Position numbers and translations under genes: made by a program. Shown here piece by piece: positions 6,602 to 14,539 of a DNA stretch of 64,000 nt (position 1 is the first letter of the stretch; the number at the start of each line of letters is the position of its first letter). The notes under the pieces were generated by a model that was not told the DNA's origin, did no database searches, and was given only the letters and a program-made list of their open reading frames with translations. The stretch comes from CAMFLJ01 sp965279255 (GTDB lineage: Bacteria > Actinomycetota > Acidimicrobiia > Acidimicrobiales > Acidimicrobilacustridaceae), in NCBI GenBank assembly GCA_965279255.1, contig OZ257146.1, forward strand, positions 1,736,001 to 1,800,000. Direction: 5' to 3'.

Positions 6602-8246
6602 GGCCGATCGCCACCCGTCGGCGGCGGTCGGCCCACAGGGCCGCCCTCGCCGCGTTCGCGCCGGGTGCGCCGTGCACCCCACCGCCCGGGTGGGCCGACG
6701 CCGACGCCAGGAACAGGCCCTTCACAGGCGTCTCCGGGCGGCCGGCGCCCGACACCGGCCGGAAGACGAGCTGCTGGTGGATCTGGGAGGTCCCGCCGTT
6801 GATGGCCCCGCCCACCAGGTTGGCGTTGGCGGCCTCCATCGACGGCGGGGTCAGCACGTGCCGCTCGAGGATGCGGTCCCGGAAGCCCGGCGCAAGGCGC
6901 TCGACCCGCGCCTCGAGCCGATCGACGAACCGCTCGGTCGACGACGGGCCCCAGCTCGCGTCGACCCCCTCGCCGCCGCCGTCCGCGGTCGGGCGCGCGG
7001 GGACGTGGGTGTAGCCCCAGGCCGACTCCGTGCCGGCCGGCGAGCGGGAGGGGTCGGCGGTCGTCATCTGGCCCAGCAGCACGAACGGCTCCGAGGGCAC
7101 CTGCGACGTCGCCAGCTCGTAGGCGTAGCGGGAGAGCTGGTCGATCGAATCCACGACATGGACGGTTCCGGCCCGATTGACCACGGGGTCCGTCCACGGG
7201 ATGGGCGAGGACAGGGCCCAGTCGACCTTCACCGTGCCGGCGTCGTACTGGAAGCGCCCGATGTCGCGGAGCACCCGCCCGGGGACGAGGCTCCGGTCGA
7301 GCAGCGAGAGGTAGAGCTGGGGTGCGCCCACGTCGGCCAACACCGCCCGCCGGGCCCGCACGCCGAGACCGAGCCCGTCGTGGACCCCGACCGCCCGACC
7401 CTGCTCGACGACGATCGTGGTGACCTGGCATCCGGTGACCACCCGACCCCCGCGGGAGCGCAGGCGGGCCACCAGTGCATCGGTGAGGCGACCGGCCCCG
7501 CCCTCGGGCACCGGGAAGCCGAGCTGCTGGCCCAGCGAGGCGAGCAGCCACCCGAAGAGCCCGCTGGCGGCGTTCTCGGGGGTGAGGTCGGTGTGCAGAG
7601 CCGATCCGGCCAGCAGGAGGCCGCCACCGGCGCCCTCGAACGTCTCCTCCGCCAGGCGGCGCACGGGCATCACGCCCGTGCGGGCCATGTCGAGCAGGCC
7701 GTGCACACCGAGCGTCGCCGCCAGGCGCGCCGCCGGCAGCACCGGCGGGAAAGGGGTGAAGAGCGCGGCGGTCGCCGCAGCCGAGATGCGGTCCCACTGG
7801 TCGTAGAGGCGCCTCCACGCATCACCGTCGCCCGGGGCGAAGCGGTCGAGGCTGGCGGCGGTGCGATCGATGTCGGTCGACAGCACGAGCGTCGGCCCGT
7901 CGAGCGTGGGATTGGCCAGCACGTCAGGCGCCTGCACCCACCGGAGCCCGTGCTCGTCGAGGCCGAGGCGACCGATCGCCGGGGACGCAGCCGCCAGCGG
8001 ATAGAACGCGCTGAAGAGGTCGTTCACGAAGCCGGGAGCGGTGACCTCGGCCGAGCGCACCGCACCGCCGGGGGCAGCGGCGGCCTCGAGGACCACCACC
8101 GACCATCCGGCGTCGGCCAGGAGGTTGGCGGCCACGAGGCCGTTGGGACCGGACCCGACCACGACGGCGTCGGCGCCCGCTGGTGGGTCGTCGCTGCGAA
8201 ACGGTGGAGTGCGGGTGGTCGCGGCCGTGGGGGGTCGGGTCGTCAC
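6567..8246 (-). CDS. NAD(P)/FAD-dependent oxidoreductase (phytoene desaturase / PYROXD2-like)
   Basis: 559 residues. The dinucleotide-binding motif VVVGSGPNGLVAANLLADAGWSVVVLEA lies at about 27-54, as in phytoene dehydrogenase-like enzymes. The C-terminal GGAINGGTSQIHQQLVFRP and ASASAHPGGGVHGAPGANAA are typical of the PYROXD2-like subgroup and help close the FAD site. The substrate is unknown; no carotenoid genes are nearby, so carotenoid desaturation is not supported. GTG 8246 was chosen because upstream codons are low-complexity and lack family similarity. It overlaps the SRPBCC gene at the 3' ends. Confidence 0.85.
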   Translation of the reverse strand: MTTRPPTAATTRTPPFRSDDPPAGADAVVVGSGPNGLVAANLLADAGWSVVVLEAAAAPGGAVRSAEVTAPGFVNDLFSAFYPLAAASPAIGRLGLDEHGLRWVQAPDVLANPTLDGPTLVLSTDIDRTAASLDRFAPGDGDAWRRLYDQWDRISAAATAALFTPFPPVLPAARLAATLGVHGLLDMARTGVMPVRRLAEETFEGAGGGLLLAGSALHTDLTPENAASGLFGWLLASLGQQLGFPVPEGGAGRLTDALVARLRSRGGRVVTGCQVTTIVVEQGRAVGVHDGLGLGVRARRAVLADVGAPQLYLSLLDRSLVPGRVLRDIGRFQYDAGTVKVDWALSSPIPWTDPVVNRAGTVHVVDSIDQLSRYAYELATSQVPSEPFVLLGQMTTADPSRSPAGTESAWGYTHVPARPTADGGGEGVDASWGPSSTERFVDRLEARVERLAPGFRDRILERHVLTPPSMEAANANLVGGAINGGTSQIHQQLVFRPVSGAGRPETPVKGLFLASASAHPGGGVHGAPGANAARAALWADRRRRVAIGLRLAPAPRPSP

Positions 8247-8383
8247 GCCGCCACGGTGCCATCGCCGCGGCCTCCGCGGAAGGGCCGGCACCAACGAATC
8301 CGGCGGTCGAAGAAACCGGGTCTGGCGCGGTCGACGCATGGGTAAGGACACCTGACCGTCCACAACCACCCTGAGGAGGGGAC

Positions 8384-8560
8384 ATGCCCCAAGGCTCCGG
8401 AACCACTGAGCGGCGTCTGATCGGTCAGAACGGGTCGAGGTCGAACGGCAACGACGGCCGCACGTACGACGATCTCTACGACGAGGCCAAGCGCCGCAAC
8501 ATCCCGGGTCGATCGAAGATGTCGAAGACCGAGCTCGAGCGGGCCCTCGGCGGGCGCTAG
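8384..8560 (+). CDS. 58-residue Rho-N/SAP-like small basic protein
   Basis: Small gene with a very strong GAGGAGGGG Shine-Dalgarno directly before ATG. The C-terminal half (YDEAKRRNIPGRSKMSKTELERALGGR) resembles the Rho-termination-factor N-terminal / SAP-like helical motif found in small stress-associated proteins, where it may bind nucleic acid. A hairpin terminator follows 24 bases after the stop, which supports a monocistronic unit. Confidence 0.65.
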   Translation: MPQGSGTTERRLIGQNGSRSNGNDGRTYDDLYDEAKRRNIPGRSKMSKTELERALGGR

Positions 8561-8583
8561 TCCCCGACACCCTTGACATGCTG

Positions 8584-8607
8584 AGGCCGGCCCTGCGGGG
8601 CCGGCCT
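8584..8607 (+). terminator. Hairpin terminator
   Basis: Perfect 10-bp stem AGGCCGGCCC / GGGCCGGCCT with a TGCG loop, directly after the small basic protein gene and before the converging hydrolase gene. Confidence 0.7.
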
Positions 8608-8672
8608 TCGGCGCGCCCGGACACATCGGACGGAGCAGCTCTGGCGGCTCGCCGACCCCGGGGTGTCCGGTG

Positions 8673-9563
8673 TCAGGGAAGGGTGCGCTCGGAGCCCGGG
8701 TCGGCGACGCCGCTCCCGGCCAGCAGGCCGAGCACCGCATCGGCCACCGCCCGGGGGTGCTCCATCGGCAGCAGGTGGCCGCCGTCGAGCATCCGCAGTC
8801 GGGCCTTCGGCATGACCCGGGCCAGCCCCCTGACGGCCTTGGGCCGCACGATGCTGTCGCGGTTGCCACCGATCACGATCGTCGGAGCGTGCACGGAACG
8901 GGCGGCGCGCCGGACCTCGGCCAGCTCCTCGACCAGCGCCAGCTGCTCGACGTTCGCGGCCCGGCGGGCCCGGCGGTCGAGAGCCGGCTGGGTGGCCGAA
9001 CGAGCCTGCGCCGGAGGGAGGCTGCCCAGCCCGGCGGCGTTGAGCAGGTGCTCACCACCGGGTCGGTGCACCAGCCACCCGCCCACGGCCAGCGCGGCTC
9101 GCAGCACGAAGCGGCCGACGGGCCCGTGGGCGAGGGCCCGATCGAGGAGGGTGACGGACCTGGTGTCGCCGACCGGCGCACACAGCACCAGGCCGGAGAT
9201 CATCTCGGGGGTGCGACGGGCCGTGAGCAGCGCCGGGCCGGAGGCCCAGCTGTGGGCCACCACGACCGCCGGCTCACCGAGGTGGGCGAGGACCTCGGCG
9301 AGCACCTCGGCGTTGTGGCGGAACCCGCCGGCCTCGAGCGAGGTGCTGCCGTACCCGGGCCGATCGAGCGCCAGGGTGCGCACGCCGGAATCGGCGAGGA
9401 GCTCCTGGACGGCGCCCCAGATCTCGGATCCACCGGGCTGCCCGTGGAGGAACACCACCGGCCGGCCGGAGCCCTGCCCTCGGAACGCGAGAGAGCCCGA
9501 GTCGGCCAGGGTGCCGGGCTCAACCGGCTCAGACTCGAGGTCCAGCTCGACGATCGGGGTCAT
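8673..9563 (-). CDS. Alpha/beta hydrolase
   Basis: 296 residues. The catalytic triad is visible: nucleophile Ser105 in AHSWAS (a variant of GxSxG), Asp236 in GNRDSIV and His263 in GGHLLPMEHP. The oxyanion-hole motif FLHGQPGG lies near residue 40. Substrate unknown. The ATG at 9563 follows a purine-rich GGGGGAGTGGGAT stretch. It lies 25 bp downstream of the PfpI-type gene on the same strand, so the two may be co-transcribed. Confidence 0.85.
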   Translation of the reverse strand: MTPIVELDLESEPVEPGTLADSGSLAFRGQGSGRPVVFLHGQPGGSEIWGAVQELLADSGVRTLALDRPGYGSTSLEAGGFRHNAEVLAEVLAHLGEPAVVVAHSWASGPALLTARRTPEMISGLVLCAPVGDTRSVTLLDRALAHGPVGRFVLRAALAVGGWLVHRPGGEHLLNAAGLGSLPPAQARSATQPALDRRARRAANVEQLALVEELAEVRRAARSVHAPTIVIGGNRDSIVRPKAVRGLARVMPKARLRMLDGGHLLPMEHPRAVADAVLGLLAGSGVADPGSERTLP

Positions 9564-9588
9564 CGGATCCCACTCCCCCGGGACGGGG

Positions 9589-10152
9589 CTACAGGCCTGC
9601 AGTCTGCCCACTGGAGGCCACCTGTTCCACCAGTGCGTCGCAGAACACCGGAAGATCATCGGGCTTCCGACTGGAGATCACGTTGCCGTCGATCACGAGC
9701 GGCTCGTCGCTCCACTTGGCTCCGGCCCTCGCCAGATCGGTGCGGAGGCTCGGCCACGAGGTGATGTGGAGCCCCTCGACCAGGCCGGCGTCGATCATCG
9801 TCCACGGGCCGTGGCAGATCACCGCGACGGTGCGGCCGGTCAGGGCGAACTCCCGCACGAAGTGCACGGCCTTCGGGTCGGTCCGGAGCTGATCGGGGTT
9901 GGCGACACCGCCCGGGAGCACCAGGGCGTCGTAGTCGCTCGGGGCCGCGTCGGCGACCTCCACCTCGGCCTGGAACACGTCGCCCTTGTCGAGGTGGTTG
10001 AACGCCTGGACCGGGCCCCGCTTGGGCGAGATCAGCACCGCCTGGGCGCCCTCGGCCACGACGGCGTCCCACGGGCCCGTCAGCTCGACCTGCTCCACAC
10101 CCTCGTTGGCGGTCAGGAAGGCGATCCTGCGCCCTTCGAGTCGACCGGCCAT
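9589..10152 (-). CDS. PfpI/DJ-1 superfamily protein (general stress protein 18-like)
   Basis: 187 residues. The nucleophile elbow AVICHGPW places Cys113 as the catalytic thiol, and ALVLPGGVANPDQLR is the conserved upstream strand. Members include intracellular peptidases, deglycase-type proteins and stress proteins of the YraA/PfpI class; function here is inferred only at that level. The ATG at 10152 has a GAGGGAGAG Shine-Dalgarno. It fits the stress-gene neighbourhood. Confidence 0.88.
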   Translation of the reverse strand: MAGRLEGRRIAFLTANEGVEQVELTGPWDAVVAEGAQAVLISPKRGPVQAFNHLDKGDVFQAEVEVADAAPSDYDALVLPGGVANPDQLRTDPKAVHFVREFALTGRTVAVICHGPWTMIDAGLVEGLHITSWPSLRTDLARAGAKWSDEPLVIDGNVISSRKPDDLPVFCDALVEQVASSGQTAGL

Positions 10153-10412
10153 GTGATCTCTCCCTCTTCGTTCGTTGCCTTCTCCCTGCCCCACGGGGCC
10201 CCGGGCCAGAACCCGGTCCCCGATCCACGGTTCTGATCGACCGTCCACCCGGGTAGTTGCCCTCCAACGGTTCGTCCCGCATGGCCCCGAACGGGTGGTG
10301 GTGGCGTCGTGCGGGGCGAACCGACACAGACGGCGCGGGTGGGGAGTGCCGATCCCGGCCGAGGCACCTCCGGTAGCCTCGGGCGGCGGTTCCCCGGACC
10401 GTCGCCCCCCTC

Positions 10413-12332
10413 ATGGACACCCAGTCGCCTGCCCTCGATGCACCGGACGACCGGCTCGACCGCGCCGAGCGCGGCGAGGCGCTGCGCCGACGCGCCGGCG
10501 TGGTCTTCGGGCTGCTCGTCATCGCGGTGGCGAGCTGGCCGATGCTCAAGGCCGGGTTGGCGGCGCTCGACCAGCAGTGGCGCCCCACCGGCGACTGGGC
10601 GGTGCTCAACCTCAGGGTCGAGGACGTCGGCCGCCTGACCCCGTTCGTCGGCCCCTACTCCCGCTTCGGGTGGAACCATCCCGGTCCCCTCCTCTACTGG
10701 GTGCTCGCCGTCCCCTACCACCTCCTCGGCGGCCGGCCCGTGGCCCTGCTCGCCGCCACCGGCGTGGTCAACGCCGCCGCGGTCGCCGCCACCCTCGCCG
10801 TGGCCTGGCGGCGAGGCGGCCTGCCGCTCCTCGTCGCCACCGGCGCCGCCATCGGCCTGCTCTCCCAGGCCATCGGGCCCGCACTGCTCCGCGACCCGTG
10901 GAACCCGTACGTGACGATCCTCCCCCTGGCGCTGTTCACCTTCCTCGCCTGGTCGCTGGCCGAGGGTGACCGCTGGATGTGGCCGCCGGCCATCGCCGTG
11001 GGCTCGTTCCTGGTGCAGAGCCACGTCGGCTACGCGGTCATCGTCGGAGCCGTGGGTGGCGCCGCCGCCTTCATCGCCTGGAGGCGACGGGGCACGGTCC
11101 CCCTGCTCCCCTCCCCCGGGCGCTCCCGGCAGGCGCTCGTCGGCCTGACCGCGGGCATCCTCGTGGTGGCGTGGGCGCCGGTGATGATCGACGAGGTCGC
11201 CGGCTCCGGGAACCTCACCGACATCGCCCGCTACTTCCTCAGCAGCGACGAGGCGCCGGCCGGCGCCGGCGTGGCCGTGGGCCAGGCCTCCCGCCACCTC
11301 ACCATCCCCGATGCGCCCTGGCTGGGGGCGAAGGAGCCCAACGGCGACGACGGCGCCATCCTCGGCGGCGACACCGGTGCCCTCCTCGTGCCCGTGCTGG
11401 CCTTCGGCCTCGCCCTGCTGGCCGCGGCGGGGGCCCGCCAGTGGTCGGCCGTGCGCTTCCAGGGCCTGGTCGGCGTGCTCGCGGTCTCCGGTCTGGTCGC
11501 CACCAGCCGCATCACCGGTCCGGTGTTCGCCTACCTGGTGCGGTGGTGGTGGGTGATCGCCTGCCTGTGGTGGCTCTCGACCCTGTGGTCGGCGGGCGTG
11601 GCCCTCACCCACTGGGCCCGCATCCCGGCCACCGCCCGCCGGGCGCTGCCCTGGGTGGCCGTGCCCGTGCTGACCCTCGTCGTGCTCTCCACCACGAGCC
11701 ACACCGCCGGCGCCGCCGACGACGCCGCCACCCCCGACCCCTCCGCCACCGAGGTCCTCGGCCACCTGCTCGACCCCACCGTCGAGGCCCTCCGGGGCCA
11801 GGGGCCGGTCCTCGTCGTCGCCACCGGATCGGTGTGGGGCACCACCGCCGACGCCGTGCGCCTCGAGCTCGAGCGCAACGGGATCGAGGTGGCCGCCCCA
11901 CCCCGCGATGCCTTCCGGTTCGGCGAGGAGCGGTCGACCGACGAGCGCCAGCCGGTCGCCACGGTCTGGGTCGTCAGCGCGGACGCCGCCACCGAGTGGA
12001 CCTTCCATCCGAACGACGTCACCCGGCTGGCGTCGTGGGACCCGCTCGAGCTCGACGAGCGCCTCGCCTACCTGGCCGATGAGGCCGTGCTGCGCGACCA
12101 GCTCATCGCCGCGGGCCGGCCCGATCTGGCCAAGGCGCTCACCACCGGAGGCGGCGGGGTCGACTCCGGTGCCGCCGACCTCCCCGGCGTGGACCAGGAC
12201 CTCCTCGACCGCATCGAGGCCGTCCGCCGCAAGGGCGATCCGGTCGCGATCTTCGTGGGCCCGGCCACCGACCCCGACGACCCCCGCCCGCCGTGGCTCG
12301 AGGGCGTCGACAGCAGCGCCTCGGCCAACTAG
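10413..12332 (+). CDS. Polytopic GT-C-like membrane protein
   Basis: 639 residues. About 9-10 membrane helices occupy residues 30-440, and a soluble C-terminal domain occupies about 450-639. The first extracytoplasmic loop (VEDVGRLTPFVGPYSRFGWNHPGPLLYW) has the acidic-residue-plus-HPGP pattern seen in actinobacterial GT-C-type glycosyltransferases that use polyprenyl-linked sugars. That assignment is inferred. No strong Shine-Dalgarno is visible; a TAGCCT -10 box at 10374-10379 would give a leader of about 27 bases. It is divergent from the PfpI gene across a 260-bp gap in which I see no other gene. Confidence 0.7.
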   Translation: MDTQSPALDAPDDRLDRAERGEALRRRAGVVFGLLVIAVASWPMLKAGLAALDQQWRPTGDWAVLNLRVEDVGRLTPFVGPYSRFGWNHPGPLLYWVLAVPYHLLGGRPVALLAATGVVNAAAVAATLAVAWRRGGLPLLVATGAAIGLLSQAIGPALLRDPWNPYVTILPLALFTFLAWSLAEGDRWMWPPAIAVGSFLVQSHVGYAVIVGAVGGAAAFIAWRRRGTVPLLPSPGRSRQALVGLTAGILVVAWAPVMIDEVAGSGNLTDIARYFLSSDEAPAGAGVAVGQASRHLTIPDAPWLGAKEPNGDDGAILGGDTGALLVPVLAFGLALLAAAGARQWSAVRFQGLVGVLAVSGLVATSRITGPVFAYLVRWWWVIACLWWLSTLWSAGVALTHWARIPATARRALPWVAVPVLTLVVLSTTSHTAGAADDAATPDPSATEVLGHLLDPTVEALRGQGPVLVVATGSVWGTTADAVRLELERNGIEVAAPPRDAFRFGEERSTDERQPVATVWVVSADAATEWTFHPNDVTRLASWDPLELDERLAYLADEAVLRDQLIAAGRPDLAKALTTGGGGVDSGAADLPGVDQDLLDRIEAVRRKGDPVAIFVGPATDPDDPRPPWLEGVDSSASAN

Positions 12333-12375
12333 ACCGCGCCGGGCGACGCAGGCGCGCCAGGCTCGGCCGGACGGG

Positions 12376-13332
12376 TCAGGAGGAGGGGCGGTCGTCGACG
12401 GGCAGCATCGCGCCGTCGGTGAGGTCGAGCACCGGCTCGCCGGCCTCGTCGGTGAGGTCGATCACCGCACCGGTGACCGCTCGGGCGAACACGACCTCCG
12501 GGGCGTCATCAGCACCGGTCAGGTCGATGGCGACCTCGCGATCGGTCTCGAACACCACGATCGGCAGCTCGGTGCCCGCCACGGCTCGGGTGAGGGGACG
12601 ATCGTCGCTGACCTCGGTGAAGAACCGGTAGCCGCGGTCGTCGGCGAACATGTGGATCGCCATGTAGCCCGGGTCGTAGCCGCCCGGGATCGGGAGGTGG
12701 AACTCCCGCCCGAGCATGAGGTCGAACGCCACCCGGAGGCGGTTCATCGACCGCACCGACTTCAGGTTGATGTAGGCGAAGTGGTGGTCGACGTGCACCG
12801 GACGGCAGAGGAAGAACAGGGCCTTGTAGGTGAGGAGGCTGTAGGGCCGGGTCCGGGTTGAGAGGACGCGGTTCGTGGCGCAGCTCGTGGCCACGTTCCA
12901 GCACTCCGACGGATCGCCGAGGTCGTAGTAGACCGCGATCTCGTTGAGCGTGGCCCGCTCGGCGGGGTCGATGGCATCGAGGCGGTCGTCGATGACCTCG
13001 ATGCCCGTGCGGGTCGAGGTGCCTCGCTCGTCGGGGGTGAAGCCGCGCACGACCCGCTTGATGTGGCCGATGCGGCCGGCGTCGAGGTCGGCGGTGTACA
13101 GGAAGAGCGAACGGTCCTCGAACGGCGACATCGCCTTGGCCATGTCGAAGTGGGGGAAGGTGTCCACCTCGACCATGCGCCCGAAGGCGGCGAGCGGCGA
13201 CCGACCGTCGATGACGGCGGTGGCGACGCCGGTACCGGGCTCGACGCTGGCGCGCAGGGTGTCGATGACCACGGACTCGATGGCTTCGAACCTGACCTGA
13301 GCGTGGTCCGGGGCGTGTGGGGCCGCGTTCAT
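12376..13332 (-). CDS. Conserved hypothetical protein, polyamine gene neighbourhood
   Basis: 318 residues, soluble, not recognised. The central part contains CWNVATSCATNRVLSTRTRPYS and VDHHFAYINLKSVRSMNRLR; the C-terminus has repeated AIDLT/VIDLT/VLDLT turns. ATG 13332 was chosen for its AGGAGA Shine-Dalgarno 9 bases upstream. An in-frame ATG at 13422 would overlap the stop of the upstream gene as ATGA and add 30 Arg-rich residues. It is last in a three-gene run beginning with an arginine decarboxylase, so a link to polyamine metabolism is possible but unproven. Confidence 0.6.
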   Translation of the reverse strand: MNAAPHAPDHAQVRFEAIESVVIDTLRASVEPGTGVATAVIDGRSPLAAFGRMVEVDTFPHFDMAKAMSPFEDRSLFLYTADLDAGRIGHIKRVVRGFTPDERGTSTRTGIEVIDDRLDAIDPAERATLNEIAVYYDLGDPSECWNVATSCATNRVLSTRTRPYSLLTYKALFFLCRPVHVDHHFAYINLKSVRSMNRLRVAFDLMLGREFHLPIPGGYDPGYMAIHMFADDRGYRFFTEVSDDRPLTRAVAGTELPIVVFETDREVAIDLTGADDAPEVVFARAVTGAVIDLTDEAGEPVLDLTDGAMLPVDDRPSS

Positions 13333-13418
13333 GGAGCGTGCTCTCCTGGCCCGCCCGCTCCGGGCGGCAGGATAGACGCCCTGCGTGGCCGTGACCAGGG
13401 GTTGTTGCTCGGACGTGC

Positions 13419-13943
13419 TCATCGACCGACCATCCCGGGGATCCAGCCGTGGAGGAGGGCGAACTCCGAGGCGTACACCGCGGCGGTGACGACGCTGAGG
13501 CGGCGCACGAACCGGGCGGGGTGACCCCGGTGCCAGAGCACCATGGGCGGCACCACGCCGCCGATGACGGGGCTCAGCAGGATCGCCGAGCCGCCGCCCA
13601 GCACCCGCGACCGGATCTCCGCCTCGTGGCGTCGGGTGGGGGCGGACCCCCGCTCGAGGCCGAGACGACGGAGGAAGAACGCCGCCAGGCGGTGGGGCTC
13701 GGGCCGGGTGCCCTGGTGCACGATGAAGAGTTGGGTGACGAAGTAGACGACGAACGCCACCGACGCGGCGACCGCCGAGCCCTGCCAGCGGGCGAGCGCC
13801 CAGAAGACCGGACCGAAGACGAGGTCGTCGAGCACGACCAGCGTGACGACGGTGACCACCCACCCGAGGACCAGGGCGGTCGTGCCGGGACGGCGGGTGC
13901 CGGTGCCTGCGCCCGAGGGGTCGGGGGCAGCGACGGCACCCAT
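13419..13943 (-). CDS. Small integral membrane protein
   Basis: 174 residues with about three to four membrane helices (LVLGWVVTVVTLVVLDDLVFG; AVAASVAFVVYFVTQLFIV; a third around SAILLSPVIGGVVPPMVLW). No recognised family. It follows the arginine decarboxylase gene by 23 bp and may overlap the downstream gene, so the three probably form an operon. A transport or membrane-anchoring role is a guess only. Confidence 0.65.
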   Translation of the reverse strand: MGAVAAPDPSGAGTGTRRPGTTALVLGWVVTVVTLVVLDDLVFGPVFWALARWQGSAVAASVAFVVYFVTQLFIVHQGTRPEPHRLAAFFLRRLGLERGSAPTRRHEAEIRSRVLGGGSAILLSPVIGGVVPPMVLWHRGHPARFVRRLSVVTAAVYASEFALLHGWIPGMVGR

Positions 13944-13966
13944 CGAGGTGACCGGATCGTGTTCGG

Positions 13967-14443
13967 CTACGTGCTCCACGAGTCCGACTCGTAGATCGCC
14001 ATGACGAGCGCGCAGGCCGGCTGCCCCTCGCACATGGTCCCGGCCAGCTCGATGTCGCGGTCGCCGAAGGTCCAGTACGGCCGATCGGCGATGATCGCCT
14101 CGAGGGTCTGCTCGAGGTCGAAGCGCACCTGCTGCTCGCTGTGGCCGTGGGCCTCGACGAACAGCCCGCCCCGACCCTCGGTGTCGGCGGCCCAGCCGAG
14201 CCCGGCCCACGCCTCCGCCCCCGGCTCGGACACCCGCTGCTCGGCCATCACGCAGTAGAGGCGATCACCGGTGCGGAACTCACCGGGAGCGGCCACGCCG
14301 CGCACCACGCTCGCGCCTTCAGGGACCACCGACGAGAGCACGATCAGGTTCGTGTCATGGGTTCCACCCACCTGCAGCGCTCGGTCGAAGGCCGCCAGTG
14401 GGGTCGGCCCGGACGCGGTCGCAGAGAACACGCGTATCTGCAT
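13967..14443 (-). CDS. pdaD: Pyruvoyl-dependent arginine decarboxylase
   Basis: 158 residues matching the PvlArgDC family, which converts arginine to agmatine using a pyruvoyl group made by self-cleavage between two serines. The cleavage region is TNLIVLSSVVPEGA with Ser37-Ser38, and the pyruvoyl should derive from Ser38. Later conserved stretches GGLFVEAHGHSE and the C-terminal GQPACALVMAIYES match family expectations. A GGGAG Shine-Dalgarno lies 9 bases before ATG, and a possible TACTGT -10 box lies at 14483-14488. First gene of a three-gene unit. Confidence 0.85.
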   Translation of the reverse strand: MQIRVFSATASGPTPLAAFDRALQVGGTHDTNLIVLSSVVPEGASVVRGVAAPGEFRTGDRLYCVMAEQRVSEPGAEAWAGLGWAADTEGRGGLFVEAHGHSEQQVRFDLEQTLEAIIADRPYWTFGDRDIELAGTMCEGQPACALVMAIYESDSWST

Positions 14444-14539
14444 CGAAGGTGGCTCCCGTCGTCGGTGCGGTGCGGCTCGCTGACAGTAGTGCAGCCACCG
14501 CCCCGCGACGGTTTCCTCGTCAAATCCGCCGGACCGACC

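Noticed and set aside
2816..8345. GGGTA hexamers as SigF-type -10 boxes upstream of small stress-type genes (near 2816, 5120, 5713, 5964 and 8340)
   Set aside because: The hexamers are real, but a GTTT-like -35 element at 14-17 bases was not found for most of them, and GGGTA is common in this GC-rich DNA.
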